NCBI RefSeq assembly: GCF_020215705.1
Contig: NZ_JAIWNB010000049.1
Location: forward strand, 1-37,071
Origin: Nonomuraea aurantiaca
GTDB taxonomy: Bacteria; Actinomycetota; Actinomycetes; Streptosporangiales; Streptosporangiaceae
Direction of reading: 5' to 3'
DNA length: 37,071 nt
Part shown: positions 14,148-22,040 of the stretch, in pieces
How positions within the stretch are numbered: the stretch's first letter is position 1
Layout of the letters: each line of letters opens with the position of its first letter
Program-made: the position numbers and the translations under genes
The notes under the pieces: generated by a model
Databases searched by the model: none
What the model was told of the DNA's origin: nothing
The model's input: the letters and a program-made list of their open reading frames with translations, nothing else

Positions 14148-15320
14148 ATGAAACGTATTATCAAGACGGCGGTCGCTGTCGCGGGATTGGCGCTGGCGGC
14201 GGCGTCGTTCGCGCCGGCCGCCCAAGCCGAGACCCGCTACTCAGCGGTCGGGAGCCTGCCGGGGGGCGGGGACCCGATTCAGCGTCTGGGCGGTGTGAAC
14301 GGCCTGAACACCCTGAACGACCTGGACGATCTGGAGGGGCTGTCCGCCGGGGCCAAGCTCGGTGGGGTGCTCGGCACTGAGGTGTCCGCTCCGCGAGGCA
14401 CCCCTGAGCGGGGTGCCGCCACTGAGGGGGTCGCTCCGCGAGCCATTCTCCAGCGGAGCGCCGCCACTGAGGGGGTCGCTCCGCGGGCCATTCCCCAGCG
14501 GAGCGCCGCCGCCGAGGGCGCCGCGGAGGTCTCGCCGTACCTCGGCGGCCGCCTGATGAGTCCACCGCCGAGCAAGCGCACGGGCCGGCACGCGGATGGC
14601 CCCAGAGGCGGCCCCATGAATGGCCCCGTCAACGGGCCCAAGGGCGGCCCCATGAACGGCCCCATGAACGGGCCCAAGGGCGGACCCATGAACGGGCCTG
14701 AGGGTGGCCCCATGGACGGGCGCATGAACGGGCCCATGGACGGGCGCGCGGATGGGCCCAAGGGCGGGCCCATGGATGGGCACGGAGGCTGGCGAGCGGA
14801 CGGGCGCAAGGACGGCCGTAGGGACGGGCGTTGGGGCTGGGGCGCGGACACGCGTGCGGACGGGCGTAGGGGCTGGGGCGCGGACGCGCACGCGCACGCG
14901 AGCACCCGCACAGGCGGCCACGCGGACGCCCACGCGAGCGACCAGGCGGACGCCCACGCGAGCGACCAGGCGGATGGACATGCGGGTAGGCGCAGGGACC
15001 GGCTCGAGGGCAGGTTGGAGGACCGGCTGAAGCACCGGCTCGAGAACCGGTTCGAGGACCGGCTCAACGACCGGCGTACGGGCGAGCACGCGCGCATGGG
15101 CGACGTGCCCGGTGCCGCGCGCCTGGCCGAGCCGGTCGCGTCCACCGACGAGATCGCCCCGCTCGTCGAGGGCGCGTCCCGCGCGGTCTCGACCTACGGG
15201 ACGAAGGCCGCCGGGAGCCTCAGCGACACGGTGACCCCGCTCGCGGGCACCGCTGAGGCGACGACGGACGCTGTCTCGGGCTTCTCCCGCACGGCTGATC
15301 GCGGTGTGATGGCGATCTGA
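14148..15320 (+). CDS. Secreted repeat-rich protein of unknown function
   Basis: A 390-residue protein I cannot assign to a family. It starts MKRIIKTAVAVAGLALAAAS, a clear signal peptide with a likely cut after AQA (about residue 27). A short Gly/Leu/Asn-rich part follows (GGVNGLNTLNDLDDLEGL), then two 15-residue repeats containing ATEGVAPRAI (about 89-118), then fifteen tetrapeptides of GPMN/GPKG type (155-214), a Gly/Trp/Arg/Asp section, two exact ADAHASDQ units (259-274) and six tetrapeptides RLxx (285-308) that would form a highly charged helix. A more ordinary C-terminus (about 315-390) follows. There is no membrane anchor or LPXTG motif. It is probably an extracellular or wall-associated structural protein. 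The ATG at 14148 has GGGAAGG upstream; the frame extends further 5' but lacks a signal peptide there. Confidence 0.75.
   Translation: MKRIIKTAVAVAGLALAAASFAPAAQAETRYSAVGSLPGGGDPIQRLGGVNGLNTLNDLDDLEGLSAGAKLGGVLGTEVSAPRGTPERGAATEGVAPRAILQRSAATEGVAPRAIPQRSAAAEGAAEVSPYLGGRLMSPPPSKRTGRHADGPRGGPMNGPVNGPKGGPMNGPMNGPKGGPMNGPEGGPMDGRMNGPMDGRADGPKGGPMDGHGGWRADGRKDGRRDGRWGWGADTRADGRRGWGADAHAHASTRTGGHADAHASDQADAHASDQADGHAGRRRDRLEGRLEDRLKHRLENRFEDRLNDRRTGEHARMGDVPGAARLAEPVASTDEIAPLVEGASRAVSTYGTKAAGSLSDTVTPLAGTAEATTDAVSGFSRTADRGVMAI
14610..14789 (+). repeat. 12-base tandem repeats encoding GPxN/G tetrapeptides
   Basis: Fifteen 12-base units encode residues 155-214 of the secreted protein. Typical units encode GPMN, GPKG and GPMD; later ones drift to GRMN, GRAD and GHGG. 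The period is four residues, not three, so this is not a collagen-like Gly-X-Y tract. Confidence 0.9.
14922..14969 (+). repeat. 24-base tandem repeat encoding ADAHASDQ
   Basis: Two identical 24-base units lie in tandem, followed by a diverged partial third (ADGHAG). They lie in the same secreted-protein gene and keep the frame. Confidence 0.85.
15000..15071 (+). repeat. 12-base tandem repeats encoding RLxx tetrapeptides
   Basis: Six 12-base units encode RLEG, RLED, RLKH, RLEN, RFED and RLND. Arg and Leu recur every four residues, which suits an amphipathic helix. Confidence 0.85.
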
Positions 15321-15354
15321 CCAAGGCTGATCGTGGCGTGATGGCGATCGGACC
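15293..15354. repeat. 30-base imperfect duplication across the stop codon
   Basis: GGCTGATCGCGGTGTGATGG (start of copy 1, 15293) recurs as a near-copy at 15325, each about 30 bases long with a 32-base period. Copy 1 contains the last codons and stop of the secreted repeat protein, so part of the coding end has been duplicated downstream. Confidence 0.75.
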
Positions 15355-15761
15355 GAGGTGCCTTCGGATGCCGGCCGTTCGGGTCGTGGTGGACGTCCGC
15401 GAGTGTCATAGGTGCGTGCGCTCGGGAACGGGCCACGACGGCGATGAGACGGCCTGTCCGGCAGGAGGCATGATCGAGGGTCGGTGCGTCCCCTGAAACG
15501 GGGGACGCACCGCCACAGAACCGGCGTGGCCGGTCGGCGAGCCCCAACGGTGCCGGGGTGTTCGTTACGGCCGTCGCGCATAGGTCATGAGCCGCCCGCG
15601 AAGAGCGGGCGGTCTGCTGGCCGGCCCGGGCGGACGCGCCCTGGCATGGGGCGCTCGCGCACCGCGTCACACTGCAGGGCTGTGGCGCCGTGTGAGTCGC
15701 GCCCGCCGCCGGTCCCGGATCCCCGGGGCCGGCGGCATCTTCATGTCCGCTACAGGTGCCT
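15321..15761. other. Gene-free region between convergent units
   Basis: Between the secreted protein and the small minus-strand ORF lie only the duplicated coding end, two perfect hairpins (15483-15511 and 15592-15612) and unassigned GC-rich DNA. No supported gene is seen. Confidence 0.5.
15483..15511 (+). terminator. Strong hairpin after the repeat-protein gene
   Basis: GGTGCGTCCCC pairs perfectly with GGGGACGCACC across a seven-base loop. No T-run follows, as is common for actinobacterial terminators. It probably ends the repeat-protein transcript. A second perfect 8-bp stem (CCGCCCGC/GCGGGCGG) lies at 15592-15612. Confidence 0.6.
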
Positions 15762-15935
15762 CTACAGGAGGCGGACGCCGGTGCGGCGGGCTATCTGGGC
15801 CTGCAGTCTGGCCATCTGCCAGTGGAGGTCGATGAGTTGCTCGGTCAGTTGGGCCCGGGGAACGTCTGCCACGTCCTCGACGGCCAGATGGTCGATCGCG
15901 GCCGCTAGCTCTCCCATCGCGCGCTCCCACTCCAT
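15762..15935 (-). CDS. Small DUF222-like protein (fragment-sized) behind a LexA box
   Basis: A 57-residue ORF, MEWERAMGELAAAIDHLAVE onward, ending RLQAQIARRTGVRLL. The text (AAAIDHLAVEDVADVPRAQLTEQLIDLHWQMARLQAQ, read in two parts) resembles the first helices of the DUF222 region found in 13E12-type HNH endonucleases, which normally run to 400-500 residues. Here the frame stops after the first helices and no HNH motif follows. It could be a truncated remnant or a free-standing mini-version. The ATG at 15935 is preceded by GAGG at suitable distance. An almost perfect LexA box lies 14 bases upstream, so damage-inducible expression is likely. The assignment is from memory of the family and needs an alignment. 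Confidence 0.55.
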   Translation of the reverse strand: MEWERAMGELAAAIDHLAVEDVADVPRAQLTEQLIDLHWQMARLQAQIARRTGVRLL

Positions 15936-15948
15936 CGGCGTCCTCGTA

Positions 15949-15964
15949 TCGAAACAACGTTCGA
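15949..15964. promoter_or_regulatory. LexA (SOS) box
   Basis: TCGAAACAACGTTCGA on the plus strand matches the actinobacterial SOS box TCGAAC-N4-GTTCGA at 11 of 12 defined positions. It ends 14 bases upstream of the small DUF222-like ORF and would overlap its promoter. Confidence 0.7.
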
Positions 15965-16082
15965 ATGATATCGGAACACCGGCCACGGTGTCAGTTATTT
16001 GCCCCGCGAGTCGCGCGCATGACAGAGCCGCGGACGCCTGACAGCGGCGCCCGCGGCGATCAGCCTTGGTGAGCGGTGGGGA

Positions 16083-16979
16083 TCAGCCCTTGTTGTAGGC
16101 GGCGAGGACTTCCTTGGGGTCGCCGTCCATCTTGATCTTGCCCTTGTGCAGCCAGATGACCCGGTTGCAGGTCTCCTCGATGACCCTGAGGTCGTGGGCC
16201 ACGAGAAAGACCGTGCCGGCCGACTCGCGGATCTGCTTGATGCGTTCCTCGCTCTTCTTGCGGAACTCGCGGTCGCCGGTGGCCAGGGCCTCGTCGATCA
16301 GCAGCACGTCGTGCGTCTTGGCCGAGGAGATGGCGAAGCGCAGCCGGGCGCCCATGCCGGAGGAGTAGGTCGACATCGGCAGCTGGACGAACTCATCGAT
16401 GCCGGAGAAGTCGACGATCTCCTGGTATTTCTCCCTGACCTCGCTCGGGGTCATGCCCATGGCGTAGCAGCCGAGCACGATGTTGCGCTCGCCCGTGAGC
16501 TCGCGCATGAGCGCCGCGTTGACGCCGAGCAGCGACGGCTGACCGTCGGTGTAGACGGCGCCCGCGTGCGGCGGCAGGAGGCCGGCGATGGCGCGCAGCA
16601 GCGTGGACTTGCCCGAGCCGTTGCGGCCGACGACGCCGATCGCGTCGCCGTGATAGGAGACGAAGGACACGCCCTTGACGGCGTGCACCTCTCTCATCTG
16701 CGGACGGCCCTGGCGCTTGACCAGCCGCGTGAGGGCGTTGACCGCGTTGCCCTTCTCGTTGTCGCTGGCCGCGCCGTAGACCCGGTAGACGATGTGGAGA
16801 TCGTCGACGATGACCGTGGGCGTGCCCGTGGGGACGTCCAGGGGCCGCTTGCCGGCGGGGGCCGGGTTGGGGTGCACCCTGACGTCCTTGTTGGGGGCGT
16901 CCGCCTTGGGGACGACCTCGCCGGGGACGGCGGGCTCCTGGCCCTTCACCTGTGACAGCTCCTTGGTCAGTTCAGCCAC
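16083..16979 (-). CDS. ABC transporter ATP-binding protein, polysaccharide/teichoic-acid exporter type (TagH/Wzt-like)
   Basis: The ATPase subunit of an exporter that moves lipid-linked glycans or teichoic acid precursors across the membrane. In 298 residues, a variable N-terminal extension (about 1-50) precedes the nucleotide-binding domain. Walker A is GRNGSGKST (118-126), followed by the family-specific Q-loop stretch SLLGVNAALMRELTGERNI, the signature YSSGMGARLRF, and Walker B VLLIDEALATGD. The C-terminus ends soon after the fold (LAAYNKG), without the carbohydrate-binding tail of O-antigen Wzt proteins, which favours a TagH-like role. The GTG start lies inside the end of the permease gene (8-base overlap), so the two are translationally coupled. 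Confidence 0.92.
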   Translation of the reverse strand: MAELTKELSQVKGQEPAVPGEVVPKADAPNKDVRVHPNPAPAGKRPLDVPTGTPTVIVDDLHIVYRVYGAASDNEKGNAVNALTRLVKRQGRPQMREVHAVKGVSFVSYHGDAIGVVGRNGSGKSTLLRAIAGLLPPHAGAVYTDGQPSLLGVNAALMRELTGERNIVLGCYAMGMTPSEVREKYQEIVDFSGIDEFVQLPMSTYSSGMGARLRFAISSAKTHDVLLIDEALATGDREFRKKSEERIKQIRESAGTVFLVAHDLRVIEETCNRVIWLHKGKIKMDGDPKEVLAAYNKG

Positions 16980-17904
16980 GCCCGTACCTCTCCTCAGCTC
17001 GCCAGAAGTACCAAAAGCCGAAGCCGAGTGCGAACACTGCCCAGAATACGCAAGACACGAACACCATCATCGGGGGGTTGTGCCCATTCTCCGGATGGTA
17101 GGTCTTGATGAGGATGTCGCGCATCCACTCGATGTAGGAGGCCGCGGGGTTGAGGTACATCACGTTGGCCACCCACTGAGGTAGGTGTGCGGCGCCGACG
17201 ACCTTGTCCTGGATCGAGAAGAAGACACCCGAGGCGTAGAGCCAGGTGCGGGTGATGAACGGCAGCAGTTGGTTGAGGTCGCGCATGGAGGAGCCGAGCC
17301 GGGCGATCACCAGGCCGGCGCCGATGTTGAATAGCGTCTGCAACAGCAGCACGACCGGGATCATCAACCAGAACCACGTGGGCCACTCGCCGGTGACCAC
17401 CACGAGCACCAGGAGCACGCCCATGGAGATGGCGAGTTGCTGGAGCTCTTGGATCGTGTAAGCCAGCGGCAGAGAGGCCCTGGGGAAGTGGAGCGCCCGG
17501 ATCAGCGACAGGTTGCCCGAGATCGACTTGGCCCCGGCGGTCACCGTCCGCTGCGTGTAGGTGAAGACGAACATCCCGGTCAGCAGGAAGGCGGGGTAGT
17601 TGTCGATGTTCTTGCTGCCGCCGAGGATCAGGCCGAACATCAGGAAGTAGATCGCGGCGTTCAGCAGCGGCGTCAGGACCTGCCACAGCTGGCCCAGAGC
17701 CGAGTTGGAGTACTTCGAGACGTTGCGCGAAGTCGCGTACGTCAGGATGAAGTGTCGCCGCTCCCACAGCTGGCGCACGTAGACAGGAAACCTCGGCCGT
17801 GCGATGGCACGGCGAAGCCCGTATCTCTCGGCGAGCTTGGCCAGCGGCTCCCCGCTTCGGCCGCCCGCCTGGGCGTCCGCTACAGCGGATTCCGGCTGGC
17901 TCAT
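16972..17904 (-). CDS. ABC-2 type transporter permease, polysaccharide export (TagG/Wzm-like)
   Basis: A 310-residue membrane subunit with about six transmembrane helices, for example NAAIYFLMFGLILGG, AISMGVLLVLVVVTG and FVSCVFWAVFALGFGFWYF. TSRNVSKYSNSALGQLWQVLTPLLN (split here by its helices) is the typical cytoplasmic entry of ABC-2 glycan exporters. The chosen ATG at 17904 begins MSQPESAVAD; a longer frame to 18030 looks non-coding. A TAGAGT box sits seven bases before this ATG, so the message may be leaderless. It pairs with the ATPase downstream. No glycosyltransferases are next to it in this window. Confidence 0.9.
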   Translation of the reverse strand: MSQPESAVADAQAGGRSGEPLAKLAERYGLRRAIARPRFPVYVRQLWERRHFILTYATSRNVSKYSNSALGQLWQVLTPLLNAAIYFLMFGLILGGSKNIDNYPAFLLTGMFVFTYTQRTVTAGAKSISGNLSLIRALHFPRASLPLAYTIQELQQLAISMGVLLVLVVVTGEWPTWFWLMIPVVLLLQTLFNIGAGLVIARLGSSMRDLNQLLPFITRTWLYASGVFFSIQDKVVGAAHLPQWVANVMYLNPAASYIEWMRDILIKTYHPENGHNPPMMVFVSCVFWAVFALGFGFWYFWRAEERYGRG

Positions 17905-18388
17905 GGCAAGGACTCTATTGGATCCGGCTCGTTGAGGTGTCTGCCGCGACGGTTCGCGACAGACTGTTGGACGGTGTCCCGCGTTGACCGGTTCCAAGGC
18001 TGGTACCAGGGCATGCCAAGACTCGCTCAACCGTAGCTCAGCGACACGCGGGATGGCGGCTAGGGCGCGACTAGTGGCGCCAAGGGGGTATTTTTCATCA
18101 GCTGTTCACGTCCCGTAGTGTCCGCTTTAGAGGTTCTTCGGTGGGTTTGGTGCTCTATGCGAGAAATGACTGTGACGTTGGATAAGCGCACGTGTGACCG
18201 AACTGCAACGCACCAGAGACTCCCTGGTGGCAAGTAGTAAGGGATAGTCGCGATCGACTGGCAGGGCGTCGGCTGGTTTGACCAGGTCAGCCAAACCCGG
18301 GGGACGACAAGGCACCCCCGTCAGGCTGCTCACGATCATCGCAGCTCAGCGCTTACGCCCACCTGTTTGAGGGAGGAATCTTTTTACC
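17905..18388. other. Divergent intergenic region, exporter versus peptide importer
   Basis: About 480 bases between two divergent operons, with no supported gene. Seen here are a dyad GGTTTG/CAAACC at 18275-18297 enclosing TGACC-A-GGTCA, and a loose inverted repeat around ACTCCCT/AGGGATAGT near 18219-18249. GGGAGGA lies upstream of the binding-protein ATG. The long leader of the importer operon could hold regulatory RNA, but I could not match it to a known riboswitch. Confidence 0.45.
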
Positions 18389-20026
18389 ATGCGTGTTACT
18401 AAGGGCGCACAGATCGTCGCCGGTACCGCGCTGCTAGCCCTCGCGGTTGCCGCGTGTGGCGGCGGCGGATCCACGACCGGCAACCCCGCGTCGAGCGGAG
18501 GCGGCGACACGCCGGTCCGCATGGAACTGGGCGAGCCGCAGAACCTGCTGGTCCCGTCGAACACCACGGAGTCCGAGGGCGCTGAAGTCCTCGCCGCGGT
18601 CTTCGAGCCGCTCGTCAACTACGACGAGAACAAGCAGGTCGTCCTGGCGGCGGCCGAGTCGATCGAGAGCACCGACAACAAGGTGTGGACGATCAAGCTC
18701 AAGCCTTACACGTGGCAGGACGGCCAGCCGGTCGTCGCGCAGAACTACGTCGACGCGTGGAACTACGCGGCCAACCAGGACAACGCCCAGGGCGCCGGTT
18801 ACTTCTTCGGCCGCGTCGAGGGTTACGCCGACCTCAACCCTGGCGAGGGCAAGCAGGTCACCACCAAGGAGATGAAGGGCCTCAAGGCGGTCGACGACTC
18901 GACGCTGCAGGTCACGCTCACCGCGCCGTTCTCCCAGTTCAAGACCATGCTGGGCTACACCGCGTTCTACCCGCTGCCCAAGGCCGCCTTCGGCGCCGAC
19001 GGCAAGGTGACGGCGGAGTACGGCGAGAAGCCGATCGGCCAGGGCCTGTTCAAGCTCGACAAGCCCTACAAGAAGGGCACCGACCAGTCCATCGACCTGT
19101 CGGTCTACGACAAGTACCCGGCCAAGAAGCCGAGTGGCTGGACCAAGCTTCAGTTCAAGCTCTACAACAGCTCTGAGACGGCCTACAACGACCTGCAGGC
19201 CGACAACGTCGACATCCACGACTCGCTGCCCGCCTCGGCGATCTCCAGCGCCAAGACGGCGCTCGGCGACCGCTACCAGGACCAGCCTGACGCCGGCGTC
19301 GGGTACATCGGCTTCCCGCTGAAGTACAACGACGAGTACAAGGACGTCAAGATGCGCGAGGCCATCTCGATGGCCATCGACAGGAAGACCATCGCCGAGA
19401 CGGTCTTCTCCGGCACCCGTTCGCCGGCTGACGACTTCATCAACCCGGCCATCGACGGCTACCGCCAGGGCGCCTGCCAGGCCTGCCAGTACAACCCGAC
19501 CAAGGCCAAGGAGCAGTACAAGGCCGCCAATGGTCCGGCGAAGCTGGAGCTCGGCTACAACGCCGACGGTGGGCACAAGGAGTGGATCGAGGCCGCGGCC
19601 AACAACCTCCGCGCCAACCTCGGCGTCGAGGTGACGGTCAAGCCGTTCGAGAAGTTCGCGAGCATCCTTGACGCCCTCGACAAGAAGGAATACAAGGGCA
19701 TGTTCCGGATGGGCTGGGCGATCGACTACCCGTCCGCCGAGAACTACCTGACGCCGATCTTCTCGACCGGCGCCATCAAGACCGGTTCGAACTACGCGGG
19801 CTACTCCAACAAGGAGTTCGACGAGACGGTCGCCAAGGGCGACCAGGCGGCGACTCCCGAGGAGGGGCTGAAGTTCTACCAGCAGGCGGACGACATCCTC
19901 ATCAAGGACCTTCCGTACATCCCTGTGTACTTCTACCGTAACAACTCGGGATACTCGACCAAGGTCAAGAACGTCAAGATCAACCTGCTCAACCAGGTTG
20001 AGTGGGCCGACGTCGAGAAGGCCTGA
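18389..20026 (+). CDS. Peptide ABC transporter substrate-binding lipoprotein
   Basis: A 545-residue family 5 extracellular solute-binding protein that captures oligopeptides or similar solutes outside the membrane. The signal peptide ends in the lipobox AVAAC (Cys23), followed by a Gly/Ser-rich linker, so it is a lipoprotein. Family features are VFEPLVNYDENKQVV, the long two-lobed body with YTWQDGQPVVAQNYVDAWNY, and LREAISMAIDRKT-type sequence (MREAISMAIDRKTIAE here). It is the first gene of a five-gene importer operon. The gap to the permease contains two hairpins that may keep this protein in excess over the membrane parts. The ligand is not determinable. Confidence 0.94.
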   Translation: MRVTKGAQIVAGTALLALAVAACGGGGSTTGNPASSGGGDTPVRMELGEPQNLLVPSNTTESEGAEVLAAVFEPLVNYDENKQVVLAAAESIESTDNKVWTIKLKPYTWQDGQPVVAQNYVDAWNYAANQDNAQGAGYFFGRVEGYADLNPGEGKQVTTKEMKGLKAVDDSTLQVTLTAPFSQFKTMLGYTAFYPLPKAAFGADGKVTAEYGEKPIGQGLFKLDKPYKKGTDQSIDLSVYDKYPAKKPSGWTKLQFKLYNSSETAYNDLQADNVDIHDSLPASAISSAKTALGDRYQDQPDAGVGYIGFPLKYNDEYKDVKMREAISMAIDRKTIAETVFSGTRSPADDFINPAIDGYRQGACQACQYNPTKAKEQYKAANGPAKLELGYNADGGHKEWIEAAANNLRANLGVEVTVKPFEKFASILDALDKKEYKGMFRMGWAIDYPSAENYLTPIFSTGAIKTGSNYAGYSNKEFDETVAKGDQAATPEEGLKFYQQADDILIKDLPYIPVYFYRNNSGYSTKVKNVKINLLNQVEWADVEKA

Positions 20027-20037
20027 CGCTGTTCGCG

Positions 20038-20063
20038 GGGGCGGGCGCCTAGCCGCCCGCCCC
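20038..20063 (+). terminator. Intra-operon GC hairpin (attenuator or stabiliser)
   Basis: GGGGCGGGCG pairs perfectly with CGCCCGCCCC across a six-base loop, starting 11 bases after the stop of the binding-protein gene. It has no T-run, so it is more likely a 3'-end stabiliser or partial terminator than a full stop. Confidence 0.6.
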
Positions 20064-20078
20064 TCGGGAGCCCGCCAC

Positions 20079-20129
20079 GAAGGCAGTCATTGGGGGCCGT
20101 GAGAACCCCAGGTCCCGGCGACTGCCTTC
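20079..20129 (+). other. Second intra-operon stem-loop with nested stem
   Basis: GAAGGCAGTC (20079-20088) pairs with GACTGCCTTC (20120-20129). The enclosed loop holds an inner TGGGG/CCCCA stem (20091-20110). It lies between the first hairpin and the ribosome site of the permease gene, where it could affect readthrough or translation. Confidence 0.6.
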
Positions 20130-20151
20130 TTGGCATGTACGGGAGGCTTGA

Positions 20152-21096
20152 ATGGGCCGTTATGTCATCCGGCGCCTGATCCAGGCGATACCAGTCCTGC
20201 TGGGCGCCACCCTCTTCATCTTCGTCATCGTCTTCGCGCTCCCTGGTGACCCCATCGCGGCGCTGGCCGGCGAGAAGAGGCAAGATCCCAACATCGTGCT
20301 GATCCTGCGTGATCAGTACCATCTCAATGATCCGGTGCTGGTGCAGTACGGGTACTACATCAGCAACATCTTCCTGCACGGAGACTTCGGCAGGACCTTC
20401 GCCGGAGTGCCCATCACCCAGTTGATGGCGGGCAAGTTCCAGGTCACGCTGAACCTGGCGCTCGTCGCCCTCATCATGGAAGCGATCATCGGTGTCCTGC
20501 TCGGCCTGTGGGCGGCGCTGCGCCGCGGCCAGGCCATCGACACCATGATCCTGGCCGCGACGCTGCTGCTCATCTCCGTTCCGCCGCTGGTGACCGGCTT
20601 CGTTCTGCAGCTGTGGCTGGGCGTCTGGCTGAAGCAGACCGTGGGCACGGAGATCTTCCCGATCGCGGGAATCAACGGGGGGCTGAGATCGTACTTGCTC
20701 CCCGGGTTCGTGCTGGCGGGTACGTCGATCGCGTATCTCACCCGGCTCACCAGAACAAGCCTGGTGGAGACCCTGAGATCCGACTACATCCGAACAGCGA
20801 TCGCGAAAGGGCTGTCCAGGCGAAGAGTCATCGGCCGGCACGGGTTGCGTAACGCGCTGATCCCCCTGGTCACCTACCTGGGCGCCGACCTCGGCACGCT
20901 CATGGGCGGTGCGGTGATCACCGAGACGATCTTCAACATCCCGGGTATCGGCCTGCAGATCTACCAAGGCGTATATCTACGAGAGCAACCTATCGTCGTA
21001 GGTATCGTGACAATCCTGGTGCTGGTCTACATCGTGGCGAACCTGGTCGTGGACCTGCTGTACGCCGTGCTCGATCCGAGGATTCGCTATGAGTAA
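20152..21096 (+). CDS. Peptide ABC transporter permease, DppB/OppB type
   Basis: A 314-residue inner-membrane permease with the usual opening MGRYVIRRLIQAIPVLLGAT (first helix) and an external loop with GDPIAALAGEKR. The DppB-family cytoplasmic EAA-type loop is seen in YIRTAIAKGLSRRRVIGRHGLRNALIP, where the conserved region contacts the ATPase. It ends LVVDLLYAVLDPRIRYE, the standard family terminus. GGGAGG precedes the ATG. The ATG of the next permease lies inside its last codons (8-base overlap). It forms a heterodimer with the DppC-type protein. Confidence 0.95.
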   Translation: MGRYVIRRLIQAIPVLLGATLFIFVIVFALPGDPIAALAGEKRQDPNIVLILRDQYHLNDPVLVQYGYYISNIFLHGDFGRTFAGVPITQLMAGKFQVTLNLALVALIMEAIIGVLLGLWAALRRGQAIDTMILAATLLLISVPPLVTGFVLQLWLGVWLKQTVGTEIFPIAGINGGLRSYLLPGFVLAGTSIAYLTRLTRTSLVETLRSDYIRTAIAKGLSRRRVIGRHGLRNALIPLVTYLGADLGTLMGGAVITETIFNIPGIGLQIYQGVYLREQPIVVGIVTILVLVYIVANLVVDLLYAVLDPRIRYE

Positions 21097-22027
21097 CGAC
21101 CCACAGGTCGGACCTGTGCAGACCGTCACCGCGCCAACCCCTCCGGGCAAGCTCAAGAAGGAGGCGAAGCCGGCGAGTCTCTGGGGCGATGCCTTCTATG
21201 ACCTGCGACGTCGGCCGATGTTCATCGTCTCGTGCGTCCTCATCGCGATCCTGCTGGTCATGTCGTTCTGGCCGTCGTTGTTCACCTCGATCAACCCCTT
21301 CGACGCCAAGACCTGCGAGCTGGCCACGGCCAGGCAGGGGCCGAGCGCGGGCCACATCTTCGGCCGCGACAGCCTGGGCTGTGACGTCTACGCCAGGACG
21401 ATCTTCGGCGCGCGCAACTCGATCGTGATCGGCGTGAGCACCACCATCATCACGGCGATCGTCGGGGGTCTGCTCGGTCTCCTCGCGGGCGCCCGCGGCG
21501 GAGCCGTCGACACGGTCACGTCCCGGGTCACGGAGGTCTTCTTCGCGATTCCGTGGATCCTTGGCGCGCTGCTCATCTCGGCCACCTTCAGGGACGCGAA
21601 CCTGGGCATCTGGATCGTGGTCATCGCGCTGGCCGTGCTGGCCTGGCCGATGACGTTCCGCATCATGCGGGCCGCCGTCATCACCGCCAGGAGCCAGGAC
21701 TTCGTGGTCGCCGCCCGGGCCCTGGGCGCGAGTCAGAGCCGGGTCATGTTCGGGCACCTGCTGCCGAACGCGGTCGCCCCGGTGATCGTCATCGCGACGA
21801 TCAACCTCGGCGGGTTCATCTCGGCCGAGGCGGCACTGTCGTTCCTGGGAGTCGGGGTCCAGTCCCCGGACATCTCCTGGGGTCTGATGATCGCCGACGC
21901 TCGCAACCGGTTCCTGGAGGCGCCGTTGCCGCTCGTCTTCCCCGCCGTGTTCCTGAGCATCACGGTGCTCGCGTTCATCATGCTGGGCGACGCCGTACGC
22001 GACGCTCTCGACCCGAAGCTCAGGTAG
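21089..22027 (+). CDS. Peptide ABC transporter permease, DppC/OppC type
   Basis: A 312-residue second permease. A cytoplasmic N-terminal tail (about 45 residues, with WGDAFYDLRRRPMF) precedes the first helix. The external segment GHIFGRDSLGCDVYARTIFG is the DppC signature (usually GTDxxGRDVxSR), and the EAA loop reads FVVAARALGASQSRVMFGHLLPN. The C-terminus LGDAVRDALDPKLR is typical. It is translationally coupled to the first permease through the overlap and followed after 13 bases by the ATPase gene. Confidence 0.95.
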   Translation: MSNDPQVGPVQTVTAPTPPGKLKKEAKPASLWGDAFYDLRRRPMFIVSCVLIAILLVMSFWPSLFTSINPFDAKTCELATARQGPSAGHIFGRDSLGCDVYARTIFGARNSIVIGVSTTIITAIVGGLLGLLAGARGGAVDTVTSRVTEVFFAIPWILGALLISATFRDANLGIWIVVIALAVLAWPMTFRIMRAAVITARSQDFVVAARALGASQSRVMFGHLLPNAVAPVIVIATINLGGFISAEAALSFLGVGVQSPDISWGLMIADARNRFLEAPLPLVFPAVFLSITVLAFIMLGDAVRDALDPKLR

Positions 22028-22040
22028 GAAGGGGGTTCAA

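Noticed and set aside
14610..14789. Collagen-like domain in the secreted protein
   Set aside because: Glycine and proline are frequent, but the period is four residues, not Gly-X-Y, so a triple helix is not expected.
18127..18339. 70-codon minus-strand ORF in the importer leader
   Set aside because: It has no ribosome site, domain or codon bias, and it lies in a likely promoter region.
17905..18388. Possible riboswitch in the long leader of the peptide importer
   Set aside because: I looked for SAM, TPP, cobalamin, glycine and ydaO-type core motifs and found none. Only generic dyads are present.
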